This document shows positions 53,673-63,438 of a stretch of DNA of 64,000 nt, in pieces. Positions within the stretch are counted from its first letter, which is position 1, and each line of letters starts with the position of its first letter. Below the pieces are notes generated by a model that had not been told where the DNA came from, searched no databases, and worked only from the letters and a program-made list of their open reading frames with translations. The stretch comes from an uncultured Alphaproteobacteria bacterium (GTDB lineage Bacteria; Pseudomonadota; Alphaproteobacteria; HIMB59): assembly GCA_902521155.1 (NCBI GenBank), contig CABYQR010000001.1, positions 1-64,000 on the forward strand, in the 5' to 3' direction. A program made the translations under genes and the position numbers.

Positions 53673-54494
53673 ATGATAAACAACATAGTTAAAACTAAAT
53701 GGTTAAAAAAACAAACTGTTCTAAATAGCTTCTTATCTATTCCTAATACTTTCACTGCTGAGATAATGTCTGAACAAGGATACGACGCTTTAACTATAGA
53801 CTTCCAACATGGTATGATTGGATTTAATGACTTATTTACTATGTTGCAAAGCATACGAAATAGTGGAGTGACACCGATTTGTCGGGTATCTAGTTTAGAT
53901 CATGCGGTTATATCTAAAGTTATGGATGCTGGTGCTTTAGGAGTTATCTGTCCTATGATAAATACTCGTCAACAGGCAGAACAACTAGTTCAAGATTGTA
54001 AATATCCCCCTGTTGGTATTAGAAGTTTTGGGCCCACTCGAGCAAATTTTTCAGTTAGCTCTAATTATTTTTATGAAGCAAATGAAGGAACATTTTGTCT
54101 AGCTATGATTGAAACACAAGAGGCATTTGACAACCTTGATGAAATAGCATCAACTCCGGGACTTGATGGTCTATACATTGGAACGGCTGATTTAACTATT
54201 GGCCTTAATCAAGGAAAGCTTGTACCTGGTTTTGATAGAAAAGAACCCGAGATGATTGAATCCAAAAAGAAAATATTAGAGGCAGCACATAAACACGAAA
54301 AGGTTGCTTGTCTTCATTGTGGCACACCAGAATATGCCGCTCAAGCTACTAAGTGGGGTTTTGATTTAGTAACTATAACCAATGATGTTAGATTACTTGC
54401 GGGAGCTGCTGGAGCTCATGTAAAAAAATTTAAAGAGTTAACAAATCAAGATCACGATGAGTCTGATAAAGACACAAACCCTAGTTCTTATTAA
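53673..54494 (+). CDS. HpcH/HpaI-family aldolase
   Basis: 273 aa, class II pyruvate-type aldolase/citrate lyase fold. Motifs YDALTIDFQHGMIGFND, GALGVICPMINTRQQAEQLV and YIGTADLTIGLNQG contain the metal-binding Glu/Asp positions. MIETQEAFDNLDEIASTPGLDG is characteristic. It cleaves 2-keto-3-deoxy sugar acids. In this cluster it could provide an alternative exit for a keto-deoxy intermediate. Its stop faces the ATPase stop six bases away. Confidence 0.85.
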   Translation: MINNIVKTKWLKKQTVLNSFLSIPNTFTAEIMSEQGYDALTIDFQHGMIGFNDLFTMLQSIRNSGVTPICRVSSLDHAVISKVMDAGALGVICPMINTRQQAEQLVQDCKYPPVGIRSFGPTRANFSVSSNYFYEANEGTFCLAMIETQEAFDNLDEIASTPGLDGLYIGTADLTIGLNQGKLVPGFDRKEPEMIESKKKILEAAHKHEKVACLHCGTPEYAAQATKWGFDLVTITNDVRLLAGAAGAHVKKFKELTNQDHDESDKDTNPSSY

Positions 54495-54500
54495 TTAAAA

Positions 54501-55289
54501 TTAAACTGCTTCTAGCTCTTTTGCGAGATCGCCTATTTGGGCACCACCAGCCATCAATCTTTTCACATCATCGCCGCCAAGCTCTGAAGATTTACCAGAA
54601 CCGATAACTTCACCAAGGCTTAGAAAAGTAAAACGATCTGCAATGAGTCTGGCATGGATTTCGTTATGTGTAATTAAAATGATTGCTATATTTCCCAATT
54701 GTTGAACTTTTTTAATAGTCTTTAAAACTTCCATTTGTTGTTTTTGTCCAAGAGCAGATGTGGGTTCATCTAAAATTAAAACCTTTGCACCAAAATATAT
54801 AGCTCTTGCGATGGCTAAAGTTTGCCTTTGACCACCAGACATTGTCCCAACTAGCTGAGTAGGATCAGAAATATTGATACCAATCTTTCCCATTTCAGAA
54901 ATAGTGATTTCATCCATATCTTTAAAATTTAAAATTCCAAGTGGACCAGGTCCTTTTTTTAATTCATTGCCTAAAAAGAAATTTCTAGTAACAGATGTTA
55001 AGGCATTAAGTGCTAAATCTTGATAGACAGTTCCAATACCAGCACTAGTTGCTTCTCTCGGAGATCCAAATTTGACTTCACTGCCATCAACTTTAATTGT
55101 TCCTGAAGTTGGCTTATGTACTCCAGATAATACTTTTATAAGAGTTGATTTTCCCGCACCGTTGTCACCCAATAGAGCGTGGACTTCACCCGGTAAAACA
55201 TTTAAAGAAACACCATTGAGAGCGGTAAAAGTACCGAATTTCTTTACTAAATCTGTGATTTCAATAAATGGATTTCGGTTATCTGACAT
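54501..55289 (-). CDS. Ribose-type ABC transporter ATPase, single domain
   Basis: 262 aa with one nucleotide-binding domain. Walker A LGDNGAGKSTLI, signature TMSGGQRQTLAIARA, Walker B VLILDEPTSALG. Half-size ATPases of this kind (FrcA-like) homodimerise. It is the third gene of the binding-protein/permease/ATPase operon next to the iol genes, so it most likely energises inositol or related polyol uptake. Confidence 0.88.
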   Translation of the reverse strand: MSDNRNPFIEITDLVKKFGTFTALNGVSLNVLPGEVHALLGDNGAGKSTLIKVLSGVHKPTSGTIKVDGSEVKFGSPREATSAGIGTVYQDLALNALTSVTRNFFLGNELKKGPGPLGILNFKDMDEITISEMGKIGINISDPTQLVGTMSGGQRQTLAIARAIYFGAKVLILDEPTSALGQKQQMEVLKTIKKVQQLGNIAIILITHNEIHARLIADRFTFLSLGEVIGSGKSSELGGDDVKRLMAGGAQIGDLAKELEAV

Positions 55290-55291
55290 GG

Positions 55292-56881
55292 TTATATGCT
55301 TCCTATAATTCGTTTTCTAATATTTTCATTGGTTAGAGCAGATGCAATAATGACAAGTCCTAAAAAGACACGATAAAACGAACCATCAATACCTGGTATG
55401 TAAAAGAATGCTTCTTTAGCTATTCCAAATATAAAAGCGCCAACACAAATTCCAAGAATAGTGCCAAAACCACCCGTCAGGACAACTCCTCCAATAACAG
55501 CAGCTGCAATGGCTTCAAGTTCTTTTAGATTTCCTTTTGCTGCATCAGCTGTGTTAACTTCAAAGACCTGGCAAGTTGCAAAGACTGTTGCACAAAATGC
55601 TGAAAACATAAACAAAGATACTTTGACTTTATCAGTAGGCACTCCATTCGCTTTTGCGGCATTGAGGTTTCCTCCTGTGGAATAAATCCAGTTTCCTGCC
55701 TGTGTTCTACTAAGAACAACGTAACAGACAATTGCTATAATCAACCAAATCATTACACAGGCATAAAGACCCGGTGCAAATTGATTTCCAAAGTTATTGG
55801 TATTCCAATCAATAGGAAAATATAACCAATTAAAAATTGGCTCTAGAATATTTCCACCAAAAAAATTTGCCACTGGTTGAGATGAATATAGTGAGTCAAT
55901 GTAAACTCTGGCAATGTCAACGTCGGTTACAGTCTTTGCAACCGAAGGCTCAATTTGAAAGTTAGCAATTTTTTCTTGAATCATTCCCACCATATAGTCA
56001 TTACCCGATTGTTGAGCATTAGCTAATGCTTCTTGGAGTGGTTTGGTTCCTTTTTTAATTAAAATTTCTGTTTTTGCATCTGCTACTCTTTGATATGTGT
56101 ATTCTAATCTTTCTGTAATGGTAGCAACTGTTTCAGCTGGAATATTTTGGGCAATAGAAACAAGATCGGCTTCAGGAAGAGCTTTTGCTTTCTCTCTCAC
56201 CATTTCACCATGACCTGGGACACTAACAATATTTTTAATATCAGGTATTTCTGTAACTGTTGTTGCTCCTTTTGCTTGATCAGCTCTGTGATTAAATGAA
56301 CGAAGTGATACCTCTGTTAAACCTCTGAGGAAAAACAAGCCTCCCAAAGTAACAATAAAAGAAGGGAGACCAGATTTAACCACTATAGTTCCCTGTATCC
56401 ATCCAAAGAAAAGTGTAAAGCATAATGTAATAAAGATTGCCATGATAGGAGATACATCAGACAAATGAAAAAGTGTATAAAATTCAATGTGAAAACCACC
56501 ATCAAATGAGAAATAAGGAATAATAACAGAAAAACCCCATCTCAATATCATAGCCATACAGGCTCCTGCAAAACCAATCATTGAACCTATAGATAGGTCA
56601 AACTCTCCCGAAATAATCAACAATCCCGCACCTATTGCTATAATGCCTAATTGGGATATCACCCTTAAAAAGTTTCTTATTCCTAAAGCATTAAAACCCT
56701 CTCCAGAAAAAGGGTTCCAAGACATCTCACCAGCGGGGATGGAAAAATATCCAAGCATTCCAAAGAGTAGTAACATAACTCCAATTGGACCTATTTCAGG
56801 TCGGGAGATTAATGCGGTCAGCCAAGTTTTCTTTTGGTGCCTATCTGATTCTTGTCTTTGAGGAGTTGTGGAGTTAGCCAT
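55292..56881 (-). CDS. Ribose-type ABC permease with large inserted domain
   Basis: 529 aa against about 330-370 for the family. RbsC-like motifs are intact: GAGLLIISGEFDLSIGSMIGFAG near residue 95 and AIAAAVIGGVVLTGGFGTILG near residue 455. Between helices there is an insertion of about 150 residues (roughly 195-350). It is rich in Ala, Glu and Lys, mostly helical (EKAKALPEADLVSIAQNIP; TERLEYTYQRVADAKTEIL), and probably periplasmic. It may interact with the binding protein or outer envelope. Confidence 0.87.
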   Translation of the reverse strand: MANSTTPQRQESDRHQKKTWLTALISRPEIGPIGVMLLLFGMLGYFSIPAGEMSWNPFSGEGFNALGIRNFLRVISQLGIIAIGAGLLIISGEFDLSIGSMIGFAGACMAMILRWGFSVIIPYFSFDGGFHIEFYTLFHLSDVSPIMAIFITLCFTLFFGWIQGTIVVKSGLPSFIVTLGGLFFLRGLTEVSLRSFNHRADQAKGATTVTEIPDIKNIVSVPGHGEMVREKAKALPEADLVSIAQNIPAETVATITERLEYTYQRVADAKTEILIKKGTKPLQEALANAQQSGNDYMVGMIQEKIANFQIEPSVAKTVTDVDIARVYIDSLYSSQPVANFFGGNILEPIFNWLYFPIDWNTNNFGNQFAPGLYACVMIWLIIAIVCYVVLSRTQAGNWIYSTGGNLNAAKANGVPTDKVKVSLFMFSAFCATVFATCQVFEVNTADAAKGNLKELEAIAAAVIGGVVLTGGFGTILGICVGAFIFGIAKEAFFYIPGIDGSFYRVFLGLVIIASALTNENIRKRIIGSI

Positions 56882-56926
56882 AGGTTTTTTATTTACAATA
56901 TAATTTTAATAATTTTATGAAAAGCA

Positions 56927-56950
56927 AAGTGGGCAGAGAACTGCCCACTT
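56927..56950 (-). terminator. Hairpin between binding-protein and permease genes
   Basis: Perfect 10-base arms AAGTGGGCAG / CTGCCCACTT with a four-base loop, 14 bases after the binding-protein stop on the minus strand. It is followed by TTTGCTTTT, which makes it a plausible partial terminator. Expected effect: more binding protein than membrane subunits. It resembles the hairpins at 6963 and 63439. Confidence 0.7.
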
Positions 56951-56963
56951 AATTATTTAAATA

Positions 56964-57866
56964 TTATCTATCAATACCTGCTAAAGCAGCAACTGATGAT
57001 GCATTTGACTTATCAACAAATCCTGGACCTGAAGGAATGTTAGCACCTGGTAATAAACCAGCACCATTGTTGTATAAGTGCATTACGATAATAGGCATAT
57101 AACCTTGTAGACGCTGTTGCTGATCAATTGTGAAAGCAACTTTACCCTCATTGATTAAGTCCATAACTGGTGGGCTTAAGTCAAAACAAGAGTGGTGTAC
57201 TGACATACCTAGTTCATCGATAGCTTGCTGAACACCAACACATACGTGTGGACCAACAGATAAAACTGCATCTACATCTGGGTTAGCTTGTAAACCAGCA
57301 GCAGCTCTAGTTGGGATAGTAGCTGGGTCATTTGAGCTATCTACTAATTCAGTAGGAATTGCTTCAGCATAACCACCACATCTATCAGTTAAAGCAGTGT
57401 TGTAAGCTTCTTGAATCATGCAAAGAGCTTTAGTAGCACCTTCTGCTTTTGCTCTTGCACCTGCTGATTGACCAGCAAGATATTCAGGCTGACCAACGTG
57501 CATTAATGCACCTAGAGATGCTGAAGACTCAAGACCTGAGTTCATTGTTACAACTGGGATACCAGCAGCAACTGCATCTTTAATAGCTTGACCTAGAGCT
57601 TCAGGATCTGGAAGTGAAACTACCATACCGTCAGGCTGTGTAGCTGCAGCTGCAGCAATTGACTTAGCCATGTCACCCATATCGCCTGATGGGTTGAAAA
57701 TGTATTCAAAGTCTGCGCCTATGTGTCTAGCAGCATCCTCACCACCTTTTTGAACAACTGGCCAGAAAGGGTCTTTACCCTCACCGTGTGTAACCATTAC
57801 ATATCTTTCAGCAAAAGCAGAAAGAGATAGGAATGATACAAGAATTGTAAGAATTATTTTTTTCAT
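56964..57866 (-). CDS. Periplasmic sugar-binding protein (type I fold), inositol-cluster transporter
   Basis: The ORF track begins at 57896, but the ATG at 57866 has AAGGAGG directly upstream and gives a clean signal peptide (MKKIILTILVSFLSLSAFA), so the product is 300 aa. The mature sequence begins ERYVMVTHGEGKDPFWPVV, followed by PDGMVVSLPDPEALGQAI and AAGIPVVTMNSGLES, typical of ribose/inositol-type binding proteins. Codon use is more GC-rich and more uniform than neighbours, as in highly expressed genes. The ligand is probably inositol or another polyol by context. Confidence 0.87.
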   Translation of the reverse strand: MKKIILTILVSFLSLSAFAERYVMVTHGEGKDPFWPVVQKGGEDAARHIGADFEYIFNPSGDMGDMAKSIAAAAATQPDGMVVSLPDPEALGQAIKDAVAAGIPVVTMNSGLESSASLGALMHVGQPEYLAGQSAGARAKAEGATKALCMIQEAYNTALTDRCGGYAEAIPTELVDSSNDPATIPTRAAAGLQANPDVDAVLSVGPHVCVGVQQAIDELGMSVHHSCFDLSPPVMDLINEGKVAFTIDQQQRLQGYMPIIVMHLYNNGAGLLPGANIPSGPGFVDKSNASSVAALAGIDR

Positions 57867-58072
57867 TAATTCCTCCTTTATATACAATCGGGACATACTA
57901 ATGAAAAATTAAAGGCATTTCAAAGTGTATCTACTCATTTTTTATGCAAAAATTGCAGTTGGGACAAAATGTTCAAATTTAAGAGATTTACAGCAGTTTA
58001 TCAGTCATATCAATGCAACCGAGATTAAAATTACCTATGGATTAAGGCATTTAAATAATAGAAAATATAAAA
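57867..58072. promoter_or_regulatory. Divergent region with palindrome and direct repeat
   Basis: 206 bases between two catabolic operons. TGCAA-AAA-TTGCA at 57945-57957 is a perfect short palindrome of a type bound by LacI/GntR-like regulators. AAGGCATTT occurs twice, at 57912-57920 and 58044-58052, one copy near each divergent start. The 67-aa ORF in this stretch overlaps the next gene and is not supported. Confidence 0.35.
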
Positions 58073-59062
58073 ATGAACAAACAAGAATTTGGTGCTGGGA
58101 TATGGCATTTTGCGACTTACCTAGATAGGTATGCAACTGATGGATATGGGGAACCAAGAAGTGTTTTAGATGCAATTAAGTTAGCAGGAACTGTCAAAGA
58201 CTTATCATATGTAGACTTGAATTATCCTTTTTTTGGTGGAAATTTTTCTAATGAGGAAATTAAATCAGCCTTGGACGAAGCAGGTTTAAAAGTAATTGGA
58301 ATTACTCCAGAAATTTACACCAGAGAGTTCTCGAAAGGTGCTTTTACAAACCCTGACTCAGGAGTTAGGAAGAGAGCACATGAATTAATAACAGAAGCAT
58401 GTGAAGCAGTAAAATTTTTTGATGCAAAGTATGTAAAACTTTGGCCAGGTCAAGATGGTTGGGACTACCCTTTTCAAGTCGATCATAAATCTTTGTGGAA
58501 GAATTCAATGGATGGGGTAGGAAATTTAGCAAGTGAAAATCCTGATTTAAAATTTGTAATTGAGTATAAACCCAGAGAGCCCAGAGTTAAAATGAGCTAT
58601 GACTCTGTTTCGAGAACTATTTTAGGTATAGAAAAAATAGGACTTCCAAATGTAGGACTTTTATTAGACTTTGGACATGCAATATATGGAGGGGAGTCAG
58701 CCGCGGACTCAGCACAATTAGCCATTGACTACGGAAGACTTTTTGGAATGGATGTAAATGATAATTATAGGTCATGGGATGATGATCTTCTTGCAGGAAG
58801 CCTCCATCCTCTAGAACTTTTTGAGTTTTTTTATGTTCTAAGAAAAAATAATTGGGAGGGAGTATGGCAGCTTGATCAATTTCCTTTTAGAGAAGATAGT
58901 GTTGAAGTAGCTAATATGGCTATTACTTTTTTAAAATCAGTGGATAAAGCTCTTGATAGTCTTGATTTTGAAGCCTTAGCAAAAGCACAATCTAATCACG
59001 ACGCTATGGCAGCTTTAAAAATTGCGCAAAAAGCACTTTATACTCAATTAGCAAAAGATTAA
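58073..59062 (+). CDS. TIM-barrel sugar isomerase, candidate D-apiose isomerase
   Basis: 329 aa, xylose-isomerase-like TIM barrel. Metal-ligand regions are visible in [43 protein letters not shown] and [13 protein letters not shown]. It is followed after 25 bases by a split transketolase and an FGGY kinase. In described D-apiose catabolism by the transketolase route the order of work is isomerase (ApsE), kinase (ApsK), transketolase (AptAB). This gene would then convert D-apiose to apulose. The family call is firm; the substrate is inference from the set. Confidence 0.78.
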   Translation: MNKQEFGAGIWHFATYLDRYATDGYGEPRSVLDAIKLAGTVKDLSYVDLNYPFFGGNFSNEEIKSALDEAGLKVIGITPEIYTREFSKGAFTNPDSGVRKRAHELITEACEAVKFFDAKYVKLWPGQDGWDYPFQVDHKSLWKNSMDGVGNLASENPDLKFVIEYKPREPRVKMSYDSVSRTILGIEKIGLPNVGLLLDFGHAIYGGESAADSAQLAIDYGRLFGMDVNDNYRSWDDDLLAGSLHPLELFEFFYVLRKNNWEGVWQLDQFPFREDSVEVANMAITFLKSVDKALDSLDFEALAKAQSNHDAMAALKIAQKALYTQLAKD

Positions 59063-59087
59063 TAATTATTTGCATTAAAATTATTTA

Positions 59088-59918
59088 ATGACTAGCCATT
59101 CTAAATTACTAAAACAAAAGTCTATTGAATACAGAAAAACTATTTTAGAAATTATTTTTAACTCGGGGGCTGGTCATACAGGAGGGAGTCTATCCTGCGT
59201 GGATATATTAAATGTTCTCTATAACTCCGTTATGGATATTTCTCCAAAAAATTTTTCTAAAATTGATCGAGATCATTTTATCCAAAGCAAAGGCCACTCA
59301 GTAGAGGCCCTATATACAGTTTTGTGTGATTGCGGCTTTTTTCAAAGAAATGATTTGGATACCTTAAATCAATTTAACTCTCATTTTATAGGTCATCCAA
59401 CAAAAAAAATTCCTGGAATTGAACATAATACTGGAGCTCTTGGTCATGGTCTTTCAGTAGCAGTTGGATTAGCATTGGGTTTAAAAAAAGATAAAAAAAA
59501 ACATCGTGTATTTACTTTACTTGGTGACGGCGAACTTTCTGAGGGATCTGTCTGGGAGGCTGCTACATCAGCTTCAAAATATAACCTGGATAACTTAGTA
59601 GTGATAATAGACAGAAATAAATTGCAAATTACAGGGGGCACTGAAGAGGTTAACCCGATAGAACCATTATCAAATAAGTTTGAGTCATTTGGTTTTAAAG
59701 TTCAAGAGGCTGATGGTAATAGCATAGAAAGTCTTTTAAATATTTTCCAAAATATTCCATTCCAAGAGGGTATGCCAAATATGATTATTGCTAATACAGT
59801 CAAAGGTGCAGGTATAAGCTTTATTGAAAATCAAGTATCTTGGCATCATAAAGTTCCAACTCAGGAAGAATTCAATTTAGCCATTCAAGAACTTGAGGAG
59901 AATTTAAAAAATGCCTAA
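59088..59918 (+). CDS. Transketolase N-terminal subunit, candidate AptA
   Basis: 276 aa, the thiamine-diphosphate-binding half of a split transketolase. GAGHTGGSLSCVDILNVLY near the N-terminus, GALGHGLSVAVGLALG, and the TPP motif GDGELSEGSVWEAA ending in IIDRNKLQ are clear. Split transketolases are standard for apulose-4-phosphate transketolase and are also used for pentoses. The stop overlaps the next subunit's start by eight bases. Confidence 0.85.
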   Translation: MTSHSKLLKQKSIEYRKTILEIIFNSGAGHTGGSLSCVDILNVLYNSVMDISPKNFSKIDRDHFIQSKGHSVEALYTVLCDCGFFQRNDLDTLNQFNSHFIGHPTKKIPGIEHNTGALGHGLSVAVGLALGLKKDKKKHRVFTLLGDGELSEGSVWEAATSASKYNLDNLVVIIDRNKLQITGGTEEVNPIEPLSNKFESFGFKVQEADGNSIESLLNIFQNIPFQEGMPNMIIANTVKGAGISFIENQVSWHHKVPTQEEFNLAIQELEENLKNA

Positions 59919-60852
59919 CACCTTAGGTAAGCCTAATTTAGAAATTTTTGCTGATACCTTATTAATGGAGGCTAAAAAAGATTCAAAAATTATTGTTGTT
60001 ACTAGTGACTCCAGAGGGTCTGGAAAACTAGTACCTTTCGGAAAAGAACTACCTCAACAAATTGTTGAAGTGGGCATTGCAGAGCAAAATCTTGTAGGGA
60101 TTAGTGCTGGATTAAGCGCATCAGGAAAAAAAGTATTTGCCGTATCGCCTGCAAGCTTTCTAACTGCCAGATCTTTAGAACAAATTAAAAATGATATAGC
60201 TTACTCAGATCATCCAGTAGCCCTTGTAGGAATTAGTGCGGGAATTAGTTATGGTCAACTAGGATCTACTCATCATTCAATTCATGATTTTGCCGTAATG
60301 AGATGTATTAATAATATGACTATAGTTGCCCCAGCAGATAACTTTGAGGCATCAGAGGTTATCAAACAAGCTGTCAATTATAATCATCCCTTATATATAA
60401 GGTATGGAAAAAAACCCATGCTTGATATTCATTCAGGTAAAACACAATTTCAAATTGGTAAAGCTATTATAATTGAAGAAGGTGAAGATGTTGCTTTAAT
60501 TGCAACTGGGGAGACAGTTCAAAGAGCTTTTTTAGCAAGTCAAATTCTCAAAGAAAATAATATTAACCCCACAATAGTTAGCATGCACACTATTAAACCT
60601 TTTGACTCAGAAACTTTTTTAAATATAGCAAAAAAATCAAAGATAATAGTTTCCATTGAGGAGCACAGTGAATTTGGTGGACTTGGGGAACAATGTGCTA
60701 GTTTACTTGCCCAAAATCAAATCAATACAAATTTTAAAATAATTGGAATACCTGATGAATATATGGTTAATGGATCTCAATCTGATGTTTTGGACTATTA
60801 TAATATGAGTCCCGAAAAAATTGCAAATACAACAAAATCACTAATTGATTGA
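59911..60852 (+). CDS. Transketolase C-terminal subunit, candidate AptB
   Basis: 313 aa, the pyrimidine-binding and C-terminal domains of a split transketolase. EVGIAEQNLVGISAGLSASG contains the glutamate that activates the cofactor. GSTHHSIHDFAVMR and YIRYGKKPML are family motifs. It forms the active site with the 276-aa subunit. Proposed reaction: transfer of a two-carbon unit from apulose 4-phosphate, giving dihydroxyacetone phosphate and xylulose 5-phosphate. Confidence 0.85.
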   Translation: MPNTLGKPNLEIFADTLLMEAKKDSKIIVVTSDSRGSGKLVPFGKELPQQIVEVGIAEQNLVGISAGLSASGKKVFAVSPASFLTARSLEQIKNDIAYSDHPVALVGISAGISYGQLGSTHHSIHDFAVMRCINNMTIVAPADNFEASEVIKQAVNYNHPLYIRYGKKPMLDIHSGKTQFQIGKAIIIEEGEDVALIATGETVQRAFLASQILKENNINPTIVSMHTIKPFDSETFLNIAKKSKIIVSIEEHSEFGGLGEQCASLLAQNQINTNFKIIGIPDEYMVNGSQSDVLDYYNMSPEKIANTTKSLID

Positions 60853-62321
60853 TGGGCTATATCTCCATTGACTCTTCTACATCTTCGACAACTATTCTTG
60901 TTTTTGACGACAAGTTAAAAATTAAAAAAAAATTTCAGAAAGAACATAAGCAAATCTTTACTCCTGAGGGGTATGTGGAACATGATTTAAATGAAATATA
61001 CCAAAATCTAATAGATTTAATGAGGCTGGCTTCACAATTAGAGTCAAACCCAAAATTTATCAGTCTAACTAATCAAAGAGAGACTTTCGCTCTTTTTGAT
61101 AAAGAGACAGGTAGGCCTGTTCATAACGCCATAGTTTGGCAATGCACCCGTGGTCAAAAGTACTGTGATGAGATAATTAATAACCCCTCTATTTCAAATC
61201 GAATTACCCAAAAAACTGGACTCAAAGCTAATTCTTTTTTTTCTGCCAGTAAATTGCAATGGGTTCTGAACAATAAACCAAAAATAAAAAAAGGATTTGA
61301 TAATGGAAGTATTTTGTTTGGAACTATTGATACATATTTAATTTATCGTTTAACCAATTGTCAAAATTATACAACCGACACTACAAATGCCTCTCGTACT
61401 TTATTATTTAATTGCATAGAGAATAAGTGGGATGGAGATCTTATGTCTATTTTTGAAATAACAAAAAGTGTCCCTCTTCCAATTGTCAAATCTAGCTCTG
61501 ATCATTTTGGGGATAGTGATTTTGATAAATGCTTCTCAAAAAAAATTCCAATTATTGGTGTTGTTGGAGATGCCCAAGGATCTTTTTTTGGGAACTTTTG
61601 TTTTAGTGAGGGTGACACAAAAATTACTACTGGTACGGGCTTTAATATTCAAACCAATATAGGAAAAAAATTCACAATAGATAAAAATTCTTTTACATCT
61701 CTTGCTTATACCAAAGGTAATGAAAATTATTATTCTCTGGAGTGCCTTAGTTCTTTTGCAGGAGCCACAATTTCTTGGTTAAAAAATAATTTAAGAATTA
61801 TAGATAATCCAAATGAGAGCGAAGAACTATCTAAAAAGGTTAATAGTTCAGAAGGTGTTTATCTTATCCCCGCTTTTACAGGGCTTGGTCCTCCTTTTTG
61901 GAAACCAAAGGCTCGAGCAAGTTTTTTTGGAATTAATGCGTCGACAAATAAATATCATATAATAAGAGCTTCCCTAGAGTCAGTTGCGTTCCAAATGGTT
62001 GTTTATATGGAATCTCTGAAAAATTCTAAAAATATTAATTTTCACAATATTGTAGTTGACGGTGGTATGGTCAAAAATGATCTATTTCTTCAAATAATTG
62101 CTGATCTTTTAAGAACTGAAATCAAAGTTCCAATTATAGAAGAGATGTCATCTTATGGATCTCTTTTAATGGGAATTCAAAAAAACCAACAAATTGGGGA
62201 CTTAGAAGAGTTAAAAAATTTTAAAATTGATCAAAAAGTCATAAAACCCCAACTTAATTCTAGAATAAATGGGTCCTACGATGGATGGAAAGATACAATT
62301 TATAAACATTTTATGAGATAA
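60852..62321 (+). CDS. FGGY-family carbohydrate kinase (glycerol-kinase-like), candidate apulose kinase
   Basis: The track starts one codon earlier at a TTG. ATG at 60852 overlaps the transketolase stop as TGATG, a stronger start, giving 489 aa. FGGY motifs: ISIDSSTSSTTILVFDD (phosphate 1), LTNQRETFALFDKETGRPVHN (very glycerol-kinase-like), IGVVGDAQGSFFG with the catalytic Asp, ITTGTGFNIQTN, and VVDGGMVKNDLFLQIIADLL. It phosphorylates a polyol or ketose with ATP. The clustering suggests apulose, but glycerol or xylulose cannot be excluded. Confidence 0.85.
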   Translation: MGYISIDSSTSSTTILVFDDKLKIKKKFQKEHKQIFTPEGYVEHDLNEIYQNLIDLMRLASQLESNPKFISLTNQRETFALFDKETGRPVHNAIVWQCTRGQKYCDEIINNPSISNRITQKTGLKANSFFSASKLQWVLNNKPKIKKGFDNGSILFGTIDTYLIYRLTNCQNYTTDTTNASRTLLFNCIENKWDGDLMSIFEITKSVPLPIVKSSSDHFGDSDFDKCFSKKIPIIGVVGDAQGSFFGNFCFSEGDTKITTGTGFNIQTNIGKKFTIDKNSFTSLAYTKGNENYYSLECLSSFAGATISWLKNNLRIIDNPNESEELSKKVNSSEGVYLIPAFTGLGPPFWKPKARASFFGINASTNKYHIIRASLESVAFQMVVYMESLKNSKNINFHNIVVDGGMVKNDLFLQIIADLLRTEIKVPIIEEMSSYGSLLMGIQKNQQIGDLEELKNFKIDQKVIKPQLNSRINGSYDGWKDTIYKHFMR

Positions 62322-62392
62322 AAAACAAGTCTAGGATTTAAACATAATTTCTTATAAATTAATTCGACTTATATATATAGGAGGAAATTACT

Positions 62393-63418
62393 ATGAGAAA
62401 ACTAACTCTAGTATTGGCATCATTTCTAGCCTTTGCTTTTACGTTTGCTACAACAGCAGCAAAAGCAGAAGTTGAAGCATGCCTGATTACAAAAACAGAC
62501 ATCAATCCTTTCTTTGTTAAAATGAAAGAGGGAGCCGAAAAAAGAGCTTCTGAAATGGGTGTTAAACTATCATTTTTTGCTGGTAAAGTTGACGGTGACC
62601 ACGAAACTCAAGTCAGAGCTGTGGAAACTTGTATAGCTTCAGGGGCAAAAGGAATTTTAATTGCTGCTTCTGATACAAAAGCGATTGTTCCTGTTCTTAA
62701 AAATGCACAAGACAATGGTCTTCTAGTTATTGCACTAGATACTCCACTTGAGCCAATTACTGCTGCAGACTCTACTTTTGCAACAGATAACTTCAAAGCT
62801 GGTGAATTAGGTGGTGCTTGGGTAGCTGCAAAATTAGGTGCAGATGCTGCTAATGCTAAAATTGCTATGCTAGATCTTAACGAAAGTCAGCCTTCAGTGG
62901 GTGTTCTTAGAGACCAAGGTTTCTTAACTGGTTTTGGTATAGACGTAAAAGATGTATCAAGATGGGGTGATGAAGATGATCCACGTATTATTTGTAACGA
63001 AGTTACTAATGGTAACGAAGAAGGTGGAAGAACTGCGATGGAAAAATGTCTTGCAAAAGATCAAGACATCAACGTAATTTACACCATCAATGAACCAGCA
63101 GCTGTTGGCGCTTATGAAGCACTAAAAGCTATGGGCAAAGATGATGGTAGTGTTCTTATCGCTTCAGTTGACGGTGGTTGCCCTGGTGTAGCTGACGTTG
63201 AAAGAGGTATCATTGGAGCAACATCTCAGCAGTATCCATTATTAATGGCTTCACTAGGTGTGGAAGCTATTGCGGCTTGGGCTGCAGATGGATCAAAGCC
63301 TTCAAATACTCCAGGACTGGATTTCTATAACACAGGTGTAAACCTAGTTACTGATGATGCAGCTAGCGGAGTTGATTCTATTAGTGTCAAAGAAGGCATG
63401 GATAGATGTTGGGGTTAA
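62393..63418 (+). CDS. Periplasmic sugar-binding protein, candidate D-apiose transporter
   Basis: 341 aa with signal peptide ([18 protein letters not shown]... cleaved near KAEV) and a type I fold ([64 protein letters not shown]). AGGAGGAAATTACT precedes the ATG. It lies 71 bases after the kinase gene, with its own likely promoter, and is followed by a hairpin and the permease gene. The ligand should be the sugar handled by the upstream genes. Confidence 0.86.
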   Translation: MRKLTLVLASFLAFAFTFATTAAKAEVEACLITKTDINPFFVKMKEGAEKRASEMGVKLSFFAGKVDGDHETQVRAVETCIASGAKGILIAASDTKAIVPVLKNAQDNGLLVIALDTPLEPITAADSTFATDNFKAGELGGAWVAAKLGADAANAKIAMLDLNESQPSVGVLRDQGFLTGFGIDVKDVSRWGDEDDPRIICNEVTNGNEEGGRTAMEKCLAKDQDINVIYTINEPAAVGAYEALKAMGKDDGSVLIASVDGGCPGVADVERGIIGATSQQYPLLMASLGVEAIAAWAADGSKPSNTPGLDFYNTGVNLVTDDAASGVDSISVKEGMDRCWG

Positions 63419-63438
63419 TCCAATAATCAATAATTCTT

